DNA from: Cytobacillus firmus DS1
GTDB taxonomy: Bacteria > Bacillota > Bacilli > Bacillales > Cytobacillaceae
Reading direction: 5' to 3'
DNA: 64,000 nucleotides
NCBI RefSeq assembly: GCF_000565285.1
Contig: NZ_APVL01000009.1
Location: 165,414-229,413, forward strand
Positions within the stretch are counted from its first letter, which is position 1. Every line of letters begins with the position of its first letter. A program made the translations under genes and the position numbers. The notes below the pieces were generated by a model. The model ran no database searches and had not been told where the DNA came from. It saw only the letters and a program-made list of their open reading frames with translations. Positions 55,057-64,000 of this stretch are shown in pieces.

Positions 55057-55095
55057 CAAGAACAGCCTCTTCTCACGAGAAGGGCTGTTCTTCTT
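55057..55095. terminator. Bidirectional terminator
   Basis: AAGAACAGCC pairs with GGGCTGTTCTT around an inner TCTTCTC/GAGAA stem, with a T-run, between two convergent genes. Confidence 0.88.
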
Positions 55096-55096
55096 T

Positions 55097-57511
55097 TTAC
55101 TTATTCATCATCTCAACGCCAGCGGGTTTGATTTTCCATATTTCGCGCGCATATTCGCTGATTGTCCGGTCGCTTGAAAAATAACCTGAACCTGCAATGT
55201 TCATTAAGCTCATTTTCAGCCAATGATTCCGATCCTCATAAGCCTTCCCGGCTTCTTTCTGAATATTGACATACGAAGCAAAATCCCTCAAGACAAAGTA
55301 TTGGTCATTTTCCATCAGCAGTGAGTCAAAAATAGGCTCGAACTCATCATCAGCATCCGGGAAAAATCCATTCACAAGCTGGTCGGTCACCTGGCGGATT
55401 CGCTTATCATGATGGTAATACTCCCTGGAATTATAACCGCCATTTTGGTAATAGCTGAGCACCTCATCTGCTGTTAATCCAAAGATGAAGATATTGTCAT
55501 CTCCTGCTTTTTCTTTTATCTCAATATTGGCTCCATCCAGTGTGCCTACTGTCAAAGCGCCATTCATCATGAATTTCATATTGCCTGTGCCGGAGGCTTC
55601 CTTGCTCGCTGTAGAAATCTGCTCGCTGATATCTGCAGCGGGGAAAATTTCCTCCGCCAGCGAAACCCGGTAATTTTCAAGAAAGATAACCTTTAGAACA
55701 TCTCTCGTTTGCGGATCGTTGTTTACCTTTTCAGCAACCGTATTAATTAATTTGATGATTTTCTTTGCGTAGTAATAGCCAGGGGATGCTTTTGCCCCGA
55801 ATATAAAAGTCCGGGGGTGCATGCGAAAATTGGAATCTTCCTTCAGCCTGTTATATAGATGCATAACATGAAGAATATTTAACAGCTGGCGCTTATAAGC
55901 ATGCAGACGCTTAACCTGAATGTCAAAAATGGAAGACGTATCAACCTTAATGCCCTGCTGGTCCTGAATGCGCTTTGCCAATCTTTCCTTGTTCAATTGC
56001 TTAATCTGATGCAGCTGTCCAAGGAAAACTCTATCATCCTTAAAATCTGCCAGTTCGTTAAGCTTTTCCGGTTCCCTAATCCAGCCTGCCCCAATGGTCT
56101 CATTTATAAGACCTGACAAAAGCGGATTTGCTTTCAGCAGCCATCTTCTGTGTGTAATCCCATTGGTTTTATTATTAAATTTATCAGGGAAAATTTCATA
56201 AAACTGATTCATTTCCCGCTTCTTTAAGATTTCTGTATGAAGGGCAGCAACACCATTTACGCTGGAGCTGCCGACTAGGGCAAGGTGTGCCATTTTCACC
56301 TGGTCATGTGCGATGATGGCCATATCCTCAATCCGCTTCCAGTCACCCGGGTATCTATCCCAAAGTTCGCGGCAAAAGCGCTCATTAATTTCATTCACTA
56401 TCATATAAATCCGCGGAAGCAAGGGCTGGAAAATGCGGACTGGCCATTTCTCCAAAGCCTCTGAAAGAGTTGTATGATTCGTATAGGCAATCGTCCGGAC
56501 CGTAATATCCCAGGCTTCTTCCCATCCCATTCCCTCTTCATCCAGCAGGATTCTCATAAGTTCAGGAATGGCAAGGACCGGATGTGTATCATTAATATGA
56601 ACGCTCACATATTCATGGAAATCTCTTAAACTAGTATGCTGCTTTCGATAGGAACGTACAATGGAACGGATACTGGCCGAAACAAGAAAGTATTGCTGCT
56701 TCAGCCTCAGTATCTTCCCCTCATCATGGGTATCATCAGGATACAGAAACTCGGAAACAGATTCGGTTTCCCGCTTATATTTTAAAATATCATGATTTAC
56801 AGGATAAGGAGACGGCTCAGCATTCCAAAGCCTTAGAGTGTTAATCGTATCTGTTTGATACCCGGCCACAGGCATATCGTAAGGAACAGCCGAAATTGTC
56901 TCAGCATTCACATGGCGGAACACAAGCCTGCCGTTCTCCTCTGCCGTTTCGACTTTGCCCCAAAAAGGAACTTCGATTGCCAGATCTGCTTTTCGAACTT
57001 CCCAGACATGGCCGTTCCGAAGCCACTGTTCCGGAAGCTCCACCTGATAGCCATCCACAATTTTCTGCTCAAATAGGCCATGCTTATAGCGAATTCCGCA
57101 GCCATGGCCAGGAAGGTTTAAAGATGCCAGCGAGTCCATAAAGCACGCCGCCAGCCGTCCCAGTCCCCCGTTCCCAAGCCCTGCATCTGCTTCGATTTCT
57201 TCAAGGCGGTTGAGGTCAATGCCCAGATCAGCCAGGCCATCTTTTACAACCTGCTCAATTCCCAGGTTTATCAGATTATGATGAAGCAGGCGACCCAATA
57301 AAAACTCGATGGATAGGTAATATACCTGCTTTTCACGGTCGATGCGGTATCGCTCATTTGTATTAATCCACTCTGTGCTCACATGTTCCCTGATCATATT
57401 TCCAAGCGTGAAGTATTGATCTCTTTCTGTACTTTCACCAAAGCTTTTTCCGCAGGTCATCTCCAGTTTTTTCAGGAATTCCTCTTTGAACTCATCACGG
57501 TCAGAAAACAT
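55097..57511 (-). CDS. glgP: Glycogen phosphorylase
   Basis: PLP enzyme that releases glucose 1-phosphate from glycogen. The PLP-lysine region [17 protein letters not shown] is near residue 640, with [19 protein letters not shown] just before it, and [14 protein letters not shown] near 310. I chose the ATG at 57511 (804 aa) with AAGGAGTG upstream; the frame is open 29 codons further into glgA. The start overlaps the glgA stop by 11 bp, so translation is probably coupled. Last gene of glgBCDAP. Confidence 0.95.
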   Translation of the reverse strand: MFSDRDEFKEEFLKKLEMTCGKSFGESTERDQYFTLGNMIREHVSTEWINTNERYRIDREKQVYYLSIEFLLGRLLHHNLINLGIEQVVKDGLADLGIDLNRLEEIEADAGLGNGGLGRLAACFMDSLASLNLPGHGCGIRYKHGLFEQKIVDGYQVELPEQWLRNGHVWEVRKADLAIEVPFWGKVETAEENGRLVFRHVNAETISAVPYDMPVAGYQTDTINTLRLWNAEPSPYPVNHDILKYKRETESVSEFLYPDDTHDEGKILRLKQQYFLVSASIRSIVRSYRKQHTSLRDFHEYVSVHINDTHPVLAIPELMRILLDEEGMGWEEAWDITVRTIAYTNHTTLSEALEKWPVRIFQPLLPRIYMIVNEINERFCRELWDRYPGDWKRIEDMAIIAHDQVKMAHLALVGSSSVNGVAALHTEILKKREMNQFYEIFPDKFNNKTNGITHRRWLLKANPLLSGLINETIGAGWIREPEKLNELADFKDDRVFLGQLHQIKQLNKERLAKRIQDQQGIKVDTSSIFDIQVKRLHAYKRQLLNILHVMHLYNRLKEDSNFRMHPRTFIFGAKASPGYYYAKKIIKLINTVAEKVNNDPQTRDVLKVIFLENYRVSLAEEIFPAADISEQISTASKEASGTGNMKFMMNGALTVGTLDGANIEIKEKAGDDNIFIFGLTADEVLSYYQNGGYNSREYYHHDKRIRQVTDQLVNGFFPDADDEFEPIFDSLLMENDQYFVLRDFASYVNIQKEAGKAYEDRNHWLKMSLMNIAGSGYFSSDRTISEYAREIWKIKPAGVEMMNK

Positions 57512-58952
57512 GGCTTTCACTCCTTGAAACAAGGCCTGCATATAGCTGATTGTATTTGAAAGCAGATTGTGCCCAACTGTTATCCATTCCCATTGCATTT
57601 TTCATAATCTGCTCCCATATTTTGCTGTCACTGTAAAAGCTTATTGCTCTTCGAATGGTGTACAGCATGTCATGGGCATTAAAATGGCTGAAGGAAAAAC
57701 CATTTCCTTCTCCTGTGTATTCATTGTAAGAATGAACAGTATCATTTAAACCGCCTGTTTCCCTGACGATAGGAATGGATCCATATCTCATCGCAATCAT
57801 CTGCCCTAACCCGCAGGGCTCAAATTGTGAAGGCATTAAGAATAAATCGGACCCTGCATAGAATTCATGTGCAAGGCCTTCATCAAACCCAATATATGCT
57901 TTGCACTTATCTGGGCAGCCCGCTTCCATCTCCCTGAAAAATTGCTCAAATTCAGGATCTCCAGTTCCCAGAATCAGGACTTGAACATCGCCCTGCATAA
58001 GCTCATGGAACACACATTTTACAAGGTCCAGGCCCTTTTGCTTTGTCAGCCTCGTAACCATGGCAATCAAAGGAACCTTTTCCTTCACCGGCAAGCCGAA
58101 TTTTTTCTGAAGATGAACTTTATTCTCTTTTTTAATCTGCAGCTTTTCAGCGGAATACTTCTCTATTATATAAGGATCCTTCTCAGGATTATAAAATTCA
58201 TCATCAATCCCATTTAAGATTCCTTCCAGGTCACAAGCCCTGCGCTTCAGCAAATCATGCAGCTTCTCACCGTAATACTCTGTTTGAATTTCATCTTTAT
58301 ACGTAGGGCTGACTGTTGTAATCTTATCAGCAGCGACAAGTCCGCCTTTCATAAAATTGATATTTCCGAAGAATTCAAGCTTATCCGGATGAAAGTGGCT
58401 ATAGTCAAGCCCTAATAGATCCCCTAAAGCAGTACCCGGCATAATCCCCTGAAACTGAAGGTTATGAATGGTGAATACTGTCCGAATGAATTCATACCCC
58501 TTTTTCGCACGATACTCAACCCTGAGCAGAAAAGGAATCATCCCGGTATGCCAATCATGGCTGTGAATGACATCTGGATAGTAATCAATATGCTGAAGAG
58601 CATCCAGCACGGCCCGGTTAAAATAGGCAAACCTCTCTCCATCATCATAATAACCGTATAATTTTTCACGGTTGAAGTAGTATTCATTATCAACAAAATA
58701 GAATAGGATTCCCTGATGCTCAAGTTCCTCAATTCCGCAATACTGGTTTCTCCAGCCTACCTGAACTGTAAACTCGCACCTTTTAGTCATTTTCTTTTTT
58801 AAATCATCTGATATGGAACCATACTTAGGAAGGATAACCCGTACGTCAGTCCCCTGCTTGGCAAGTTCTTTCGGGAGAGAACCGGCTACGTCAGCAAGAC
58901 CTCCGGATTTAACAAATGGAACACATTCAGAAACAGCAAACAATACTTTCAC
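57501..58952 (-). CDS. glgA: Glycogen synthase (ADP-glucose)
   Basis: GT5 glycosyltransferase that extends alpha-1,4-glucan from ADP-glucose. The N-terminal [14 protein letters not shown] near residue 15 binds ADP-glucose; the second domain has [10 protein letters not shown] near 295, and [24 protein letters not shown] near 372 (key residues E and GLGQ). 483 aa. The start overlaps glgD by 4 bp. Confidence 0.96.
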   Translation of the reverse strand: MKVLFAVSECVPFVKSGGLADVAGSLPKELAKQGTDVRVILPKYGSISDDLKKKMTKRCEFTVQVGWRNQYCGIEELEHQGILFYFVDNEYYFNREKLYGYYDDGERFAYFNRAVLDALQHIDYYPDVIHSHDWHTGMIPFLLRVEYRAKKGYEFIRTVFTIHNLQFQGIMPGTALGDLLGLDYSHFHPDKLEFFGNINFMKGGLVAADKITTVSPTYKDEIQTEYYGEKLHDLLKRRACDLEGILNGIDDEFYNPEKDPYIIEKYSAEKLQIKKENKVHLQKKFGLPVKEKVPLIAMVTRLTKQKGLDLVKCVFHELMQGDVQVLILGTGDPEFEQFFREMEAGCPDKCKAYIGFDEGLAHEFYAGSDLFLMPSQFEPCGLGQMIAMRYGSIPIVRETGGLNDTVHSYNEYTGEGNGFSFSHFNAHDMLYTIRRAISFYSDSKIWEQIMKNAMGMDNSWAQSAFKYNQLYAGLVSRSESHVF

Positions 58953-59977
58953 GAGTTCATCAGCGCTCCTTGTACGGTGCCTTTGCGAATAACCAGAGGC
59001 ATTTCATGTCTTCCCTCAATCCTGGCACCGGATTCTACCTTAACATCTTTATCTAAAATAACGGAGTCTAAAACACAGTTTTCTCCAATTTGGGTTTTTT
59101 GCATAATTATGCAGTTTTTCACGACTGAACCCTTGCCAATTTTTACCCCGCGGGAGATAATGCTGTTCTCGACTGTCCCTTCAATCATGCATCCATTCGC
59201 AATCATCGAATTCTTTGCACTCGCACCTTTCATATAACGGGTTGGCGGTTCATCCTTTACTTTTGTATAAATCGGCTGGCTGCGCAGAAAAATATTTTTC
59301 CATGCCTCAGGTTCCAATAGCCCAATGCTTGCCGCAAAGTAATTTTCAATGGAATCAATCATGACAGCCAAACCAGTATATTCATAATTGCATATCGTGT
59401 ACGAATGGTGGATATCTGTAACAACATCACTCATACACGTGTATCCTGTTTCGTTTCTATTTTCTATTAAATTAATAAGCAGCGAAGTTTTTACAAGGTA
59501 CATTTCAAGGGAGCGTCCATCCTGACGAACAACTGTAATGTCACACCCCGTCATAATATGTCTATCCAGAACAGGCCTGAAGTCCATATTAAAAACGGTA
59601 AAACAGTTTGAGATCAATGCATACTCCTGCTTGCTGCGATAAAAATAATCCAAATTGGCAGCAAAGTGATTAAAAGATCCGATCCCTTTACTTGGACTAT
59701 CCAGCAAAGGAGACGGGAAAAAGAATAGCCCATCCCTTTTTCTATTCAGGTCCCAGTTTTTCCCTGAACCAAGATGATCCATTAAAGAGCGATACTGATA
59801 CTTCGGAAATATAGCCACACTCTCAATATCCGAGTTGACCATATTGGAGAGAACAAAATCGATCAGCCTATAGCGGCCTGCAAACGGAACAGCTGCGAGC
59901 GACCTGTGTACTGTCAATTCCTCTAAATCTTCATGGTAGGTTGTTGCGTCTATTACACCAAGCATTCTCTTCTTCAT
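58949..59977 (-). CDS. glgD: Glucose-1-phosphate adenylyltransferase regulatory subunit GlgD
   Basis: The companion subunit of GlgC in Gram-positives. It has the nucleotidyltransferase fold and C-terminal beta-helix ([18 protein letters not shown]) but the usual catalytic glycine-rich loop is degenerate ([14 protein letters not shown] in place of the GGxGxRL loop), which is normal for GlgD. I chose the ATG at 59977 (342 aa), 7 bases after GGGAGGG; 21 more codons are open into glgC. Confidence 0.93.
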   Translation of the reverse strand: MKKRMLGVIDATTYHEDLEELTVHRSLAAVPFAGRYRLIDFVLSNMVNSDIESVAIFPKYQYRSLMDHLGSGKNWDLNRKRDGLFFFPSPLLDSPSKGIGSFNHFAANLDYFYRSKQEYALISNCFTVFNMDFRPVLDRHIMTGCDITVVRQDGRSLEMYLVKTSLLINLIENRNETGYTCMSDVVTDIHHSYTICNYEYTGLAVMIDSIENYFAASIGLLEPEAWKNIFLRSQPIYTKVKDEPPTRYMKGASAKNSMIANGCMIEGTVENSIISRGVKIGKGSVVKNCIIMQKTQIGENCVLDSVILDKDVKVESGARIEGRHEMPLVIRKGTVQGALMNS

Positions 59978-60030
59978 GACATTCCCTCCCGTTTTATTGG
60001 CCAGGAGCCGTTTTGGCATCCAGCTGTAAA

Positions 60031-61176
60031 TTAAGAACAAATTCCCTGTATCATTTCCTGTGTTATCAGAATAATTTCATCATCTTCTTCGGAAGCACTA
60101 ATCACAACGCCATCAGGAATGTTCATTCCGCTTGGCACAATCGCTTTTTCAATATAAACATTTTCGCCAATCACAGCATCAGGCATGATGACCGATTCAC
60201 GGATCACCGTATTCTTCCCAACCAGAACCCCTTGGAATAGCACTGACTTTTCAATTTCGCCCTCAACCGTACAGCCTTCATTTATCAAGGACTCTGCAAC
60301 CTCTGCCTGAGTTGAAATATACTGTGGAGGGTGATTCGGATTCACCGAATAAATCCGCCAGTCATGATCAAAAAGATTCAGCTCGCATTCATCATCCAGT
60401 AAATCCATATTTGCTTCCCACAGGCTCTTAACTGTACCAACGTCCTTCCAGTAACCATTGAACGGGTATGCGAACAGCCTTTTATTTTCGTCAAGCATTA
60501 ATGGAATAATATCCTTTCCAAAGTCATGACTTGATTCCGGATTGCGGTCATCCATTTCCAAATATTCCTTTAAAACAGACCAATTAAATATATATATTCC
60601 CATGGAGGCCAGATTATTTTTTGGATATGCCGGTTTTTCCTCAAATTCTGCGACCCGCATCTCGTCATCCGTGTTCATGATGCCGAATCTGCTTGCCTCC
60701 GGCCAAGGCACTTCAATAACAGAAATAGTGGCATCAGCACCTTTTTCAATATGATAATTCAGCATCAGCTCATAATTCATTTTATAAATATGATCACCCG
60801 ATAAAATCAGGACATATTCAGGATCATACTGCTTTAAATAGTTAAGGTTTTGATAAATGGCACTGGCTGTTCCTGTATACCATTTGACCTCCGATGATTC
60901 GCTGTAAGGGGGCAGCACTGTCACGCCGCCGTTCTTTCTATCAAGATCCCATGCGCTGCCTATGCCAATATACGAATTCAGAACCAGCGGCTGGTATTGT
61001 GTCAGAACACCGACTGTATCGATTCCGGAATTAGTGCAATTGCTCAATGTAAAATCAATGATCCTATACTTTCCTCCAAAAGGAACGGCCGGTTTCGCCA
61101 GGCTTTTTGTCAGAGAACTAAGCCTGCTCCCTTTCCCTCCTGCTAATAGCATTGCGACGCACTTTTTCTTTCCCAT
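60031..61176 (-). CDS. glgC: Glucose-1-phosphate adenylyltransferase GlgC
   Basis: Makes ADP-glucose, the glycogen precursor, from ATP and glucose 1-phosphate. The catalytic loop [15 protein letters not shown] is near residue 9, [10 protein letters not shown] near 130, EEKPAYP near 178; a left-handed beta-helix ends the protein. 381 aa. GGAGAGGAAAG lies before the ATG. The first 59 bp overlap the 3' end of glgB. Confidence 0.96.
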   Translation of the reverse strand: MGKKKCVAMLLAGGKGSRLSSLTKSLAKPAVPFGGKYRIIDFTLSNCTNSGIDTVGVLTQYQPLVLNSYIGIGSAWDLDRKNGGVTVLPPYSESSEVKWYTGTASAIYQNLNYLKQYDPEYVLILSGDHIYKMNYELMLNYHIEKGADATISVIEVPWPEASRFGIMNTDDEMRVAEFEEKPAYPKNNLASMGIYIFNWSVLKEYLEMDDRNPESSHDFGKDIIPLMLDENKRLFAYPFNGYWKDVGTVKSLWEANMDLLDDECELNLFDHDWRIYSVNPNHPPQYISTQAEVAESLINEGCTVEGEIEKSVLFQGVLVGKNTVIRESVIMPDAVIGENVYIEKAIVPSGMNIPDGVVISASEEDDEIILITQEMIQGICS

Positions 61177-63064
61177 TTTCTTTCCTCTCCTTCCGATGTT
61201 TTACAGGGCGTAATATTGAAATGCCAAATGGCGGGATAGACAATTCCAAACTGAATGGCTTTCCATGAAATTCTTTTTCCTCACTCTTAATGACCCTCTT
61301 GTTGATGCAATTTGATCCTCCAAAGCTATCACTGTCACTGTTAAGTATTTCCCGATAAGTTCCCATATTTGGAACGCCTATACGGAATTTGGGATATATA
61401 GCCGGTGTAAAATTGCAGACAATCACGAGATAATCATCCTCTTTAGAGCCTCTCCTGATAAAGGAAAAGATGGATTGGTGTGAATTATGACAATCAATCC
61501 ATTCAAAGCCACCCTGAAGGTGATCAAGCTCAAAAAGAGGCTTGGAACGTTTATAAACCTTTATTAATTCTTTCACATAATCATTTGCCTTTTTATGCAT
61601 CTCGTAATCCAGCAGATGCCAATCAAGCTGTTCTTTGTCTTTCCATTCGGAAAACTGCCCGAGCTCACTTCCCATGAAAAGAAGCTTCTTGCCGGGATGG
61701 GCAATCATATAGCCTAGCAGGAGCCTGTATTGGGCAAACTTTTGCCAGTAATCTCCCGGCATTTTATCCAGCAGCGATTTTTTCCCATGGACAACTTCAT
61801 CATGTGAAAAAGGCAGTATGAAGTTCTCTGTAAAAGCATACAAAAGCGAAAATGTCATTTTCCCATGGACACCAGATCGCCTCTCGGGCTCTGTTTCCAT
61901 ATATGTAAGAACGTCATTCATCCAGCCCATATTCCACTTGTAATGAAAACCCAGCCCTCCATAATGAACTGGTGCAGTTACTTGCGGCCAATCTGTTGAA
62001 TCCTCTGCCATCATGAGAAAGGAAGAATCATATTGCGAAACCACTTTATTAAGGTTTTGCAGGAAAAGGGTACCAAACGGATTTTCTGTTTTTCCATCCC
62101 GGTTCGGCCAATAAATTATATTAGCCACCGCATCAACCCGAAAGCCGTCAATATGGTATTTCTCCATCCAAAAAACAGCGTTGGAGATAAGAAAGCTCTG
62201 CACTTCATTTTTGCCGAGATCAAAATTGGCGGTTCCCCAAACCCGGTTCTCTCTGTCGCCTTCTGTTTCATACTCATACAAATACGAGCCATCAAACTGA
62301 TAAAGGCCATGGGCATCTTTGCAGAAGTGCCCCGGCACCCAGTCCAGAATGACCCCAATACCATGTTGATGGCACTGATCAACAAAATACATAAAATCAT
62401 GCGGGCTGCCATAACGGCTTGTAATGGAGTAATAACCTGTACCCTGATAGCCCCAGGAAGCGTCGAGCGGATGCTCAATTAGAGGAAGCAATTCTATATG
62501 CGTAAACCCATGCTCTACCACATAAGGAATGAGCTCATCTGCAAGCTCCCGGTAGGTATACAGACTTCCAGATTCTTTTTGCTTCCACGAACCCAGATGT
62601 ACCTCATAAATGACCGCAGGCTCTGTAAAAATAGGCTTCTTTTCTTTTTTTAGCATCCATTTGCTGTCATTCCACTGATACCCGTCCAGCGAATATACTT
62701 TAGAAGCTGTATTAGGCCTTACTTCTGAAAAAAAGCTATAAGGATCAGCCTTTAATAGCATATCTCCTCTCTTTGTTTTAATTTCATACTTATATAAGGC
62801 ACCTTCCATGTTTCCATCCAGCTGAATAATCCAGACACCTTCATTATTCACTCTATGTAAGGTATAGCCATCTCCATTCCAATCATTAAAATCACCGACT
62901 AGTCTGATAATTTCAGCATTCGGTGCCCACACACAAAAACGGGTAATCACTGCTTCTCCGTTTGATACTACATGTGCACCAAATAACTGGTGACTCTCAT
63001 AAAATGTCCCTTCATGAAACAAATGCAGCTGATAATCGGTTGGAAATAAAGTATCCACTACCAT
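61118..63064 (-). CDS. glgB: 1,4-alpha-glucan branching enzyme
   Basis: GH13 enzyme that adds alpha-1,6 branches to glycogen. A CBM48 domain (about 35-120) is followed by the barrel with catalytic Asp in [10 protein letters not shown] near 303, Glu in [10 protein letters not shown] near 356 and [10 protein letters not shown] near 420. I use the ATG at 63064 (648 aa); GTG at 63058 and ATG at 63076 are alternatives. The protein runs about 25 residues past the usual end (after GISILRPV) as a Lys/Arg-rich tail that overlaps glgC. First gene of glgBCDAP. Confidence 0.94.
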   Translation of the reverse strand: MVVDTLFPTDYQLHLFHEGTFYESHQLFGAHVVSNGEAVITRFCVWAPNAEIIRLVGDFNDWNGDGYTLHRVNNEGVWIIQLDGNMEGALYKYEIKTKRGDMLLKADPYSFFSEVRPNTASKVYSLDGYQWNDSKWMLKKEKKPIFTEPAVIYEVHLGSWKQKESGSLYTYRELADELIPYVVEHGFTHIELLPLIEHPLDASWGYQGTGYYSITSRYGSPHDFMYFVDQCHQHGIGVILDWVPGHFCKDAHGLYQFDGSYLYEYETEGDRENRVWGTANFDLGKNEVQSFLISNAVFWMEKYHIDGFRVDAVANIIYWPNRDGKTENPFGTLFLQNLNKVVSQYDSSFLMMAEDSTDWPQVTAPVHYGGLGFHYKWNMGWMNDVLTYMETEPERRSGVHGKMTFSLLYAFTENFILPFSHDEVVHGKKSLLDKMPGDYWQKFAQYRLLLGYMIAHPGKKLLFMGSELGQFSEWKDKEQLDWHLLDYEMHKKANDYVKELIKVYKRSKPLFELDHLQGGFEWIDCHNSHQSIFSFIRRGSKEDDYLVIVCNFTPAIYPKFRIGVPNMGTYREILNSDSDSFGGSNCINKRVIKSEEKEFHGKPFSLELSIPPFGISILRPVKHRKERKENGKEKVRRNAISRREREQA

Positions 63065-63287
63065 CCTTCTCCCCACCCAGTCTCGTTTCTTTTGACTTTC
63101 CTGTTATATTCGCTGCACCTTTGAAAAGTCCTTGTAAAAGTTTTTTTAATTTTATGACAACAACGTTCATATTCCGCTAATAACCGATAGCATTTTGCCC
63201 ATTTTAACAGTCTTCGACATAATCTCCGGTAAACTTAGACAAAATAAAACAAAATATGCAAGTAAAAAATGAAAGGAGAATAATATT

Positions 63288-63485
63288 TTGAGCAATAAAG
63301 AAGAGGAGCATTTATTGAATGAGGCATCCAAAGAGGAAATAAGGATTCCGCTATTTGAAGCACCGGATGGAAAGATTATGGCCACTGGTGATATGTTTAG
63401 AGGCCCATATACGGGTATATCCTCTGATATCGACTTGAATAATCCCGGCAATAAATTAAGCAGGGAAGAAGAGAGGTATGATTAA
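63288..63485 (+). CDS. Small acidic hypothetical protein, 65 aa
   Basis: Not recognised. A hydrophilic acidic protein (KEEEHLLNEASKEEIRIPLFEA, split here as KEEEHLLNEA and IRIPLFEAPDG; then MFRGPYTGISSDIDLNNPG). TTG at 63288 is the likely start because GAAAGGAG lies about 10 bases upstream. It diverges from glgB with 220 bp between, which shows no other gene, and ends just before the tRNA cluster terminator. Confidence 0.65.
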   Translation: MSNKEEEHLLNEASKEEIRIPLFEAPDGKIMATGDMFRGPYTGISSDIDLNNPGNKLSREEERYD

Positions 63486-63533
63486 AAACAGAGAAGCTGC
63501 TAACGGGGGGGTAAACTGGAGCAGAACAGACAA

Positions 63534-63570
63534 CAAAAAAGCTGCCAACAAATTGTTGACAGCTTTTTTG
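63534..63570. terminator. Terminator of the tRNA cluster
   Basis: AAAAAAGCTGCCAACAA pairs with TTGTTGACAGCTTTTTT (one mismatch), with T-runs on both strands, directly after tRNA-Glu. Confidence 0.9.
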
Positions 63571-63572
63571 TA

Positions 63573-63644
63573 TGACCCCTACGGGATTCGAACCCGTGTT
63601 ACCGCCGTGAAAGGGCGGTGTCTTAACCGCTTGACCAAGGGGCC
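63573..63644 (-). tRNA. tRNA-Glu (TTC)
   Basis: The minus strand begins GGCCCCTTGGTCAAGCGGTT, carries anticodon TTC in CCCTTTCACGG, T-arm GGTTCGAATCC and ends without an encoded CCA (TAGGGGTCA). 72 nt; reads glutamate codons. Last tRNA of the cluster. Confidence 0.95.
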
Positions 63645-63648
63645 AATA

Positions 63649-63739
63649 TGGCGGAGAAGGAGGGATTTGAACCCTCGCGCCGGTTACCCGACCTACACCC
63701 TTAGCAGGGGCGCCTCTTCAGCCACTTGAGTACTTCCCC
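63649..63739 (-). tRNA. tRNA-Ser (GCT)
   Basis: The 91-nt minus-strand gene has a long variable arm, as serine tRNAs do, anticodon GCT in CCCTGCTAAGGG, T-arm GGTTCAAATCC and encoded CCA. Confidence 0.95.
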
Positions 63740-63744
63740 ATATA

Positions 63745-63819
63745 TGGCTCCGCAGGTAGGATTCGAACCTACGACCGTTCGGTTAACAGCCGAATGCTCT
63801 ACCACTGAGCTACTGCGGA
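63745..63819 (-). tRNA. tRNA-Asn (GTT)
   Basis: TCCGCAGTAGCTCAGTGG opens the minus-strand gene; anticodon GTT in GGCTGTTAACC; T-arm GGTTCGAATCC; CCA encoded. 75 nt. Confidence 0.96.
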
Positions 63820-63833
63820 ACAATAATATAAAA

Positions 63834-63910
<77 letters not shown>

Positions 63911-63913
63911 ATT

Positions 63914-63951
63914 TTGTCTAGCTTCGGCTCCTGTGAACAGTCGCCTACGCA
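63914..63951. repeat. Fragment of the mosaic repeat between tRNA genes
   Basis: TTGTCTAGCTTCGGCTCC...GTCGCCTACGC resembles the end module of the repeat at 24387 (TTGTCTAGCTTCAGCGCCTAC). It sits between tRNA-Ile and tRNA-Gly. Confidence 0.6.
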
Positions 63952-63959
63952 TTTCATTT

Positions 63960-64000
63960 TGGAGCGGGTGAAGGGAATCGAACCCTCATCATCAGCTTGG
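63960..64000 (-). tRNA. tRNA-Gly, 3' part, cut by the window edge
   Basis: The minus strand shows the end of a tRNA: the anticodon-arm 3' half (CCAAGCTGATG), T-arm GGTTCGATTCC, acceptor CACCCGC, TCCA. Only the last two anticodon bases (CC) are inside the window; the sequence resembles Bacillus tRNA-Gly (TCC). Confidence 0.85.

Noticed and set aside
63478..63729. Rightward 83-codon frame
   Set aside because: It runs through a terminator and two tRNA genes on the other strand.

Overview
This is a 64 kb piece of the chromosomal backbone of a spore-forming, aerobic, low-GC Gram-positive bacterium of the family Bacillaceae. Gene order follows the ytz/ytp/ytl/ytk/men/glg segment of Bacillus subtilis closely (ytzE-ytzG-murJ-ytfP, cse60, leuS, ytzC-mnmL-mnmM-ytpB-ytpA-ytoA, asnB-metK-pckA, ytmB-ytmA-ytlA-ytlC-ytlD-ytkD, dps, luxS-ytjA-ytiB-ythA-ythB, menFDHBEC/menA-yteA, glgBCDAP, tRNA cluster). 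The species is not identified. The shared repeats and the sigma-54 insertion suggest a relative of the Cytobacillus/Mesobacillus group rather than B. subtilis itself, but that is inference from memory. I see no phage, insertion sequence, plasmid or CRISPR locus.

Layout. 0-7.4 kb: a membrane M48 protease fused to ankyrin repeats, a small DeoR-type regulator, an RsuA-type pseudouridine synthase, the lipid II flippase MurJ, a flavoprotein, the spore protein Cse60 and a rhodanese. 7.4-14.1 kb: leuS under a leucine T-box, then an accessory block for 3-hydroxybutyrate use (dehydrogenase, GntP-type permease, sigma-54 activator) with a near-perfect -24/-12 promoter, three copies of a palindromic candidate enhancer site and a perfect cre site. 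14.2-22 kb: a transporter, small proteins, the tRNA wobble-uridine genes mnmL-mnmM, sesquarterpene synthase ytpB with phospholipase ytpA, a gamma carbonic anhydrase and a membrane-anchored C39 peptidase. 22-29 kb: asnB, metK behind a SAM-I riboswitch, and pckA with CcpN-like operator sites.

29-43.7 kb: an alpha/beta hydrolase, an orphan-substrate ABC importer (ytlA-C-D), a Nudix hydrolase, dps with a SigB-type promoter, cardiolipin synthase, luxS, yidD, a beta carbonic anhydrase, a zinc-binding lipoprotein behind two Zur boxes, and the YthAB cytochrome bd-like oxidase. 43.8-52.7 kb: the complete late menaquinone pathway from chorismate (menF, D, H, B, E, C) diverging from menA. 53-63 kb: yteA, an amidinotransferase/dimethylargininase-like enzyme and the glycogen operon glgBCDAP. 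The window ends inside a tRNA cluster (Gly partial, Ile, Asn, Ser, Glu) that reads leftward.

The most interesting non-coding content is a set of dispersed repeats: a mosaic element in three full copies plus a fragment, a hairpin-rich element in two copies with a 120-bp difference, a GC-rich element, and a 52-bp tandem array after pckA. The best candidate for an incompletely described system is the sigma-54-controlled hydroxybutyrate operon. All calls were made by reading the sequence. No database search was run, so family names rest on recognised motifs and conserved gene order.
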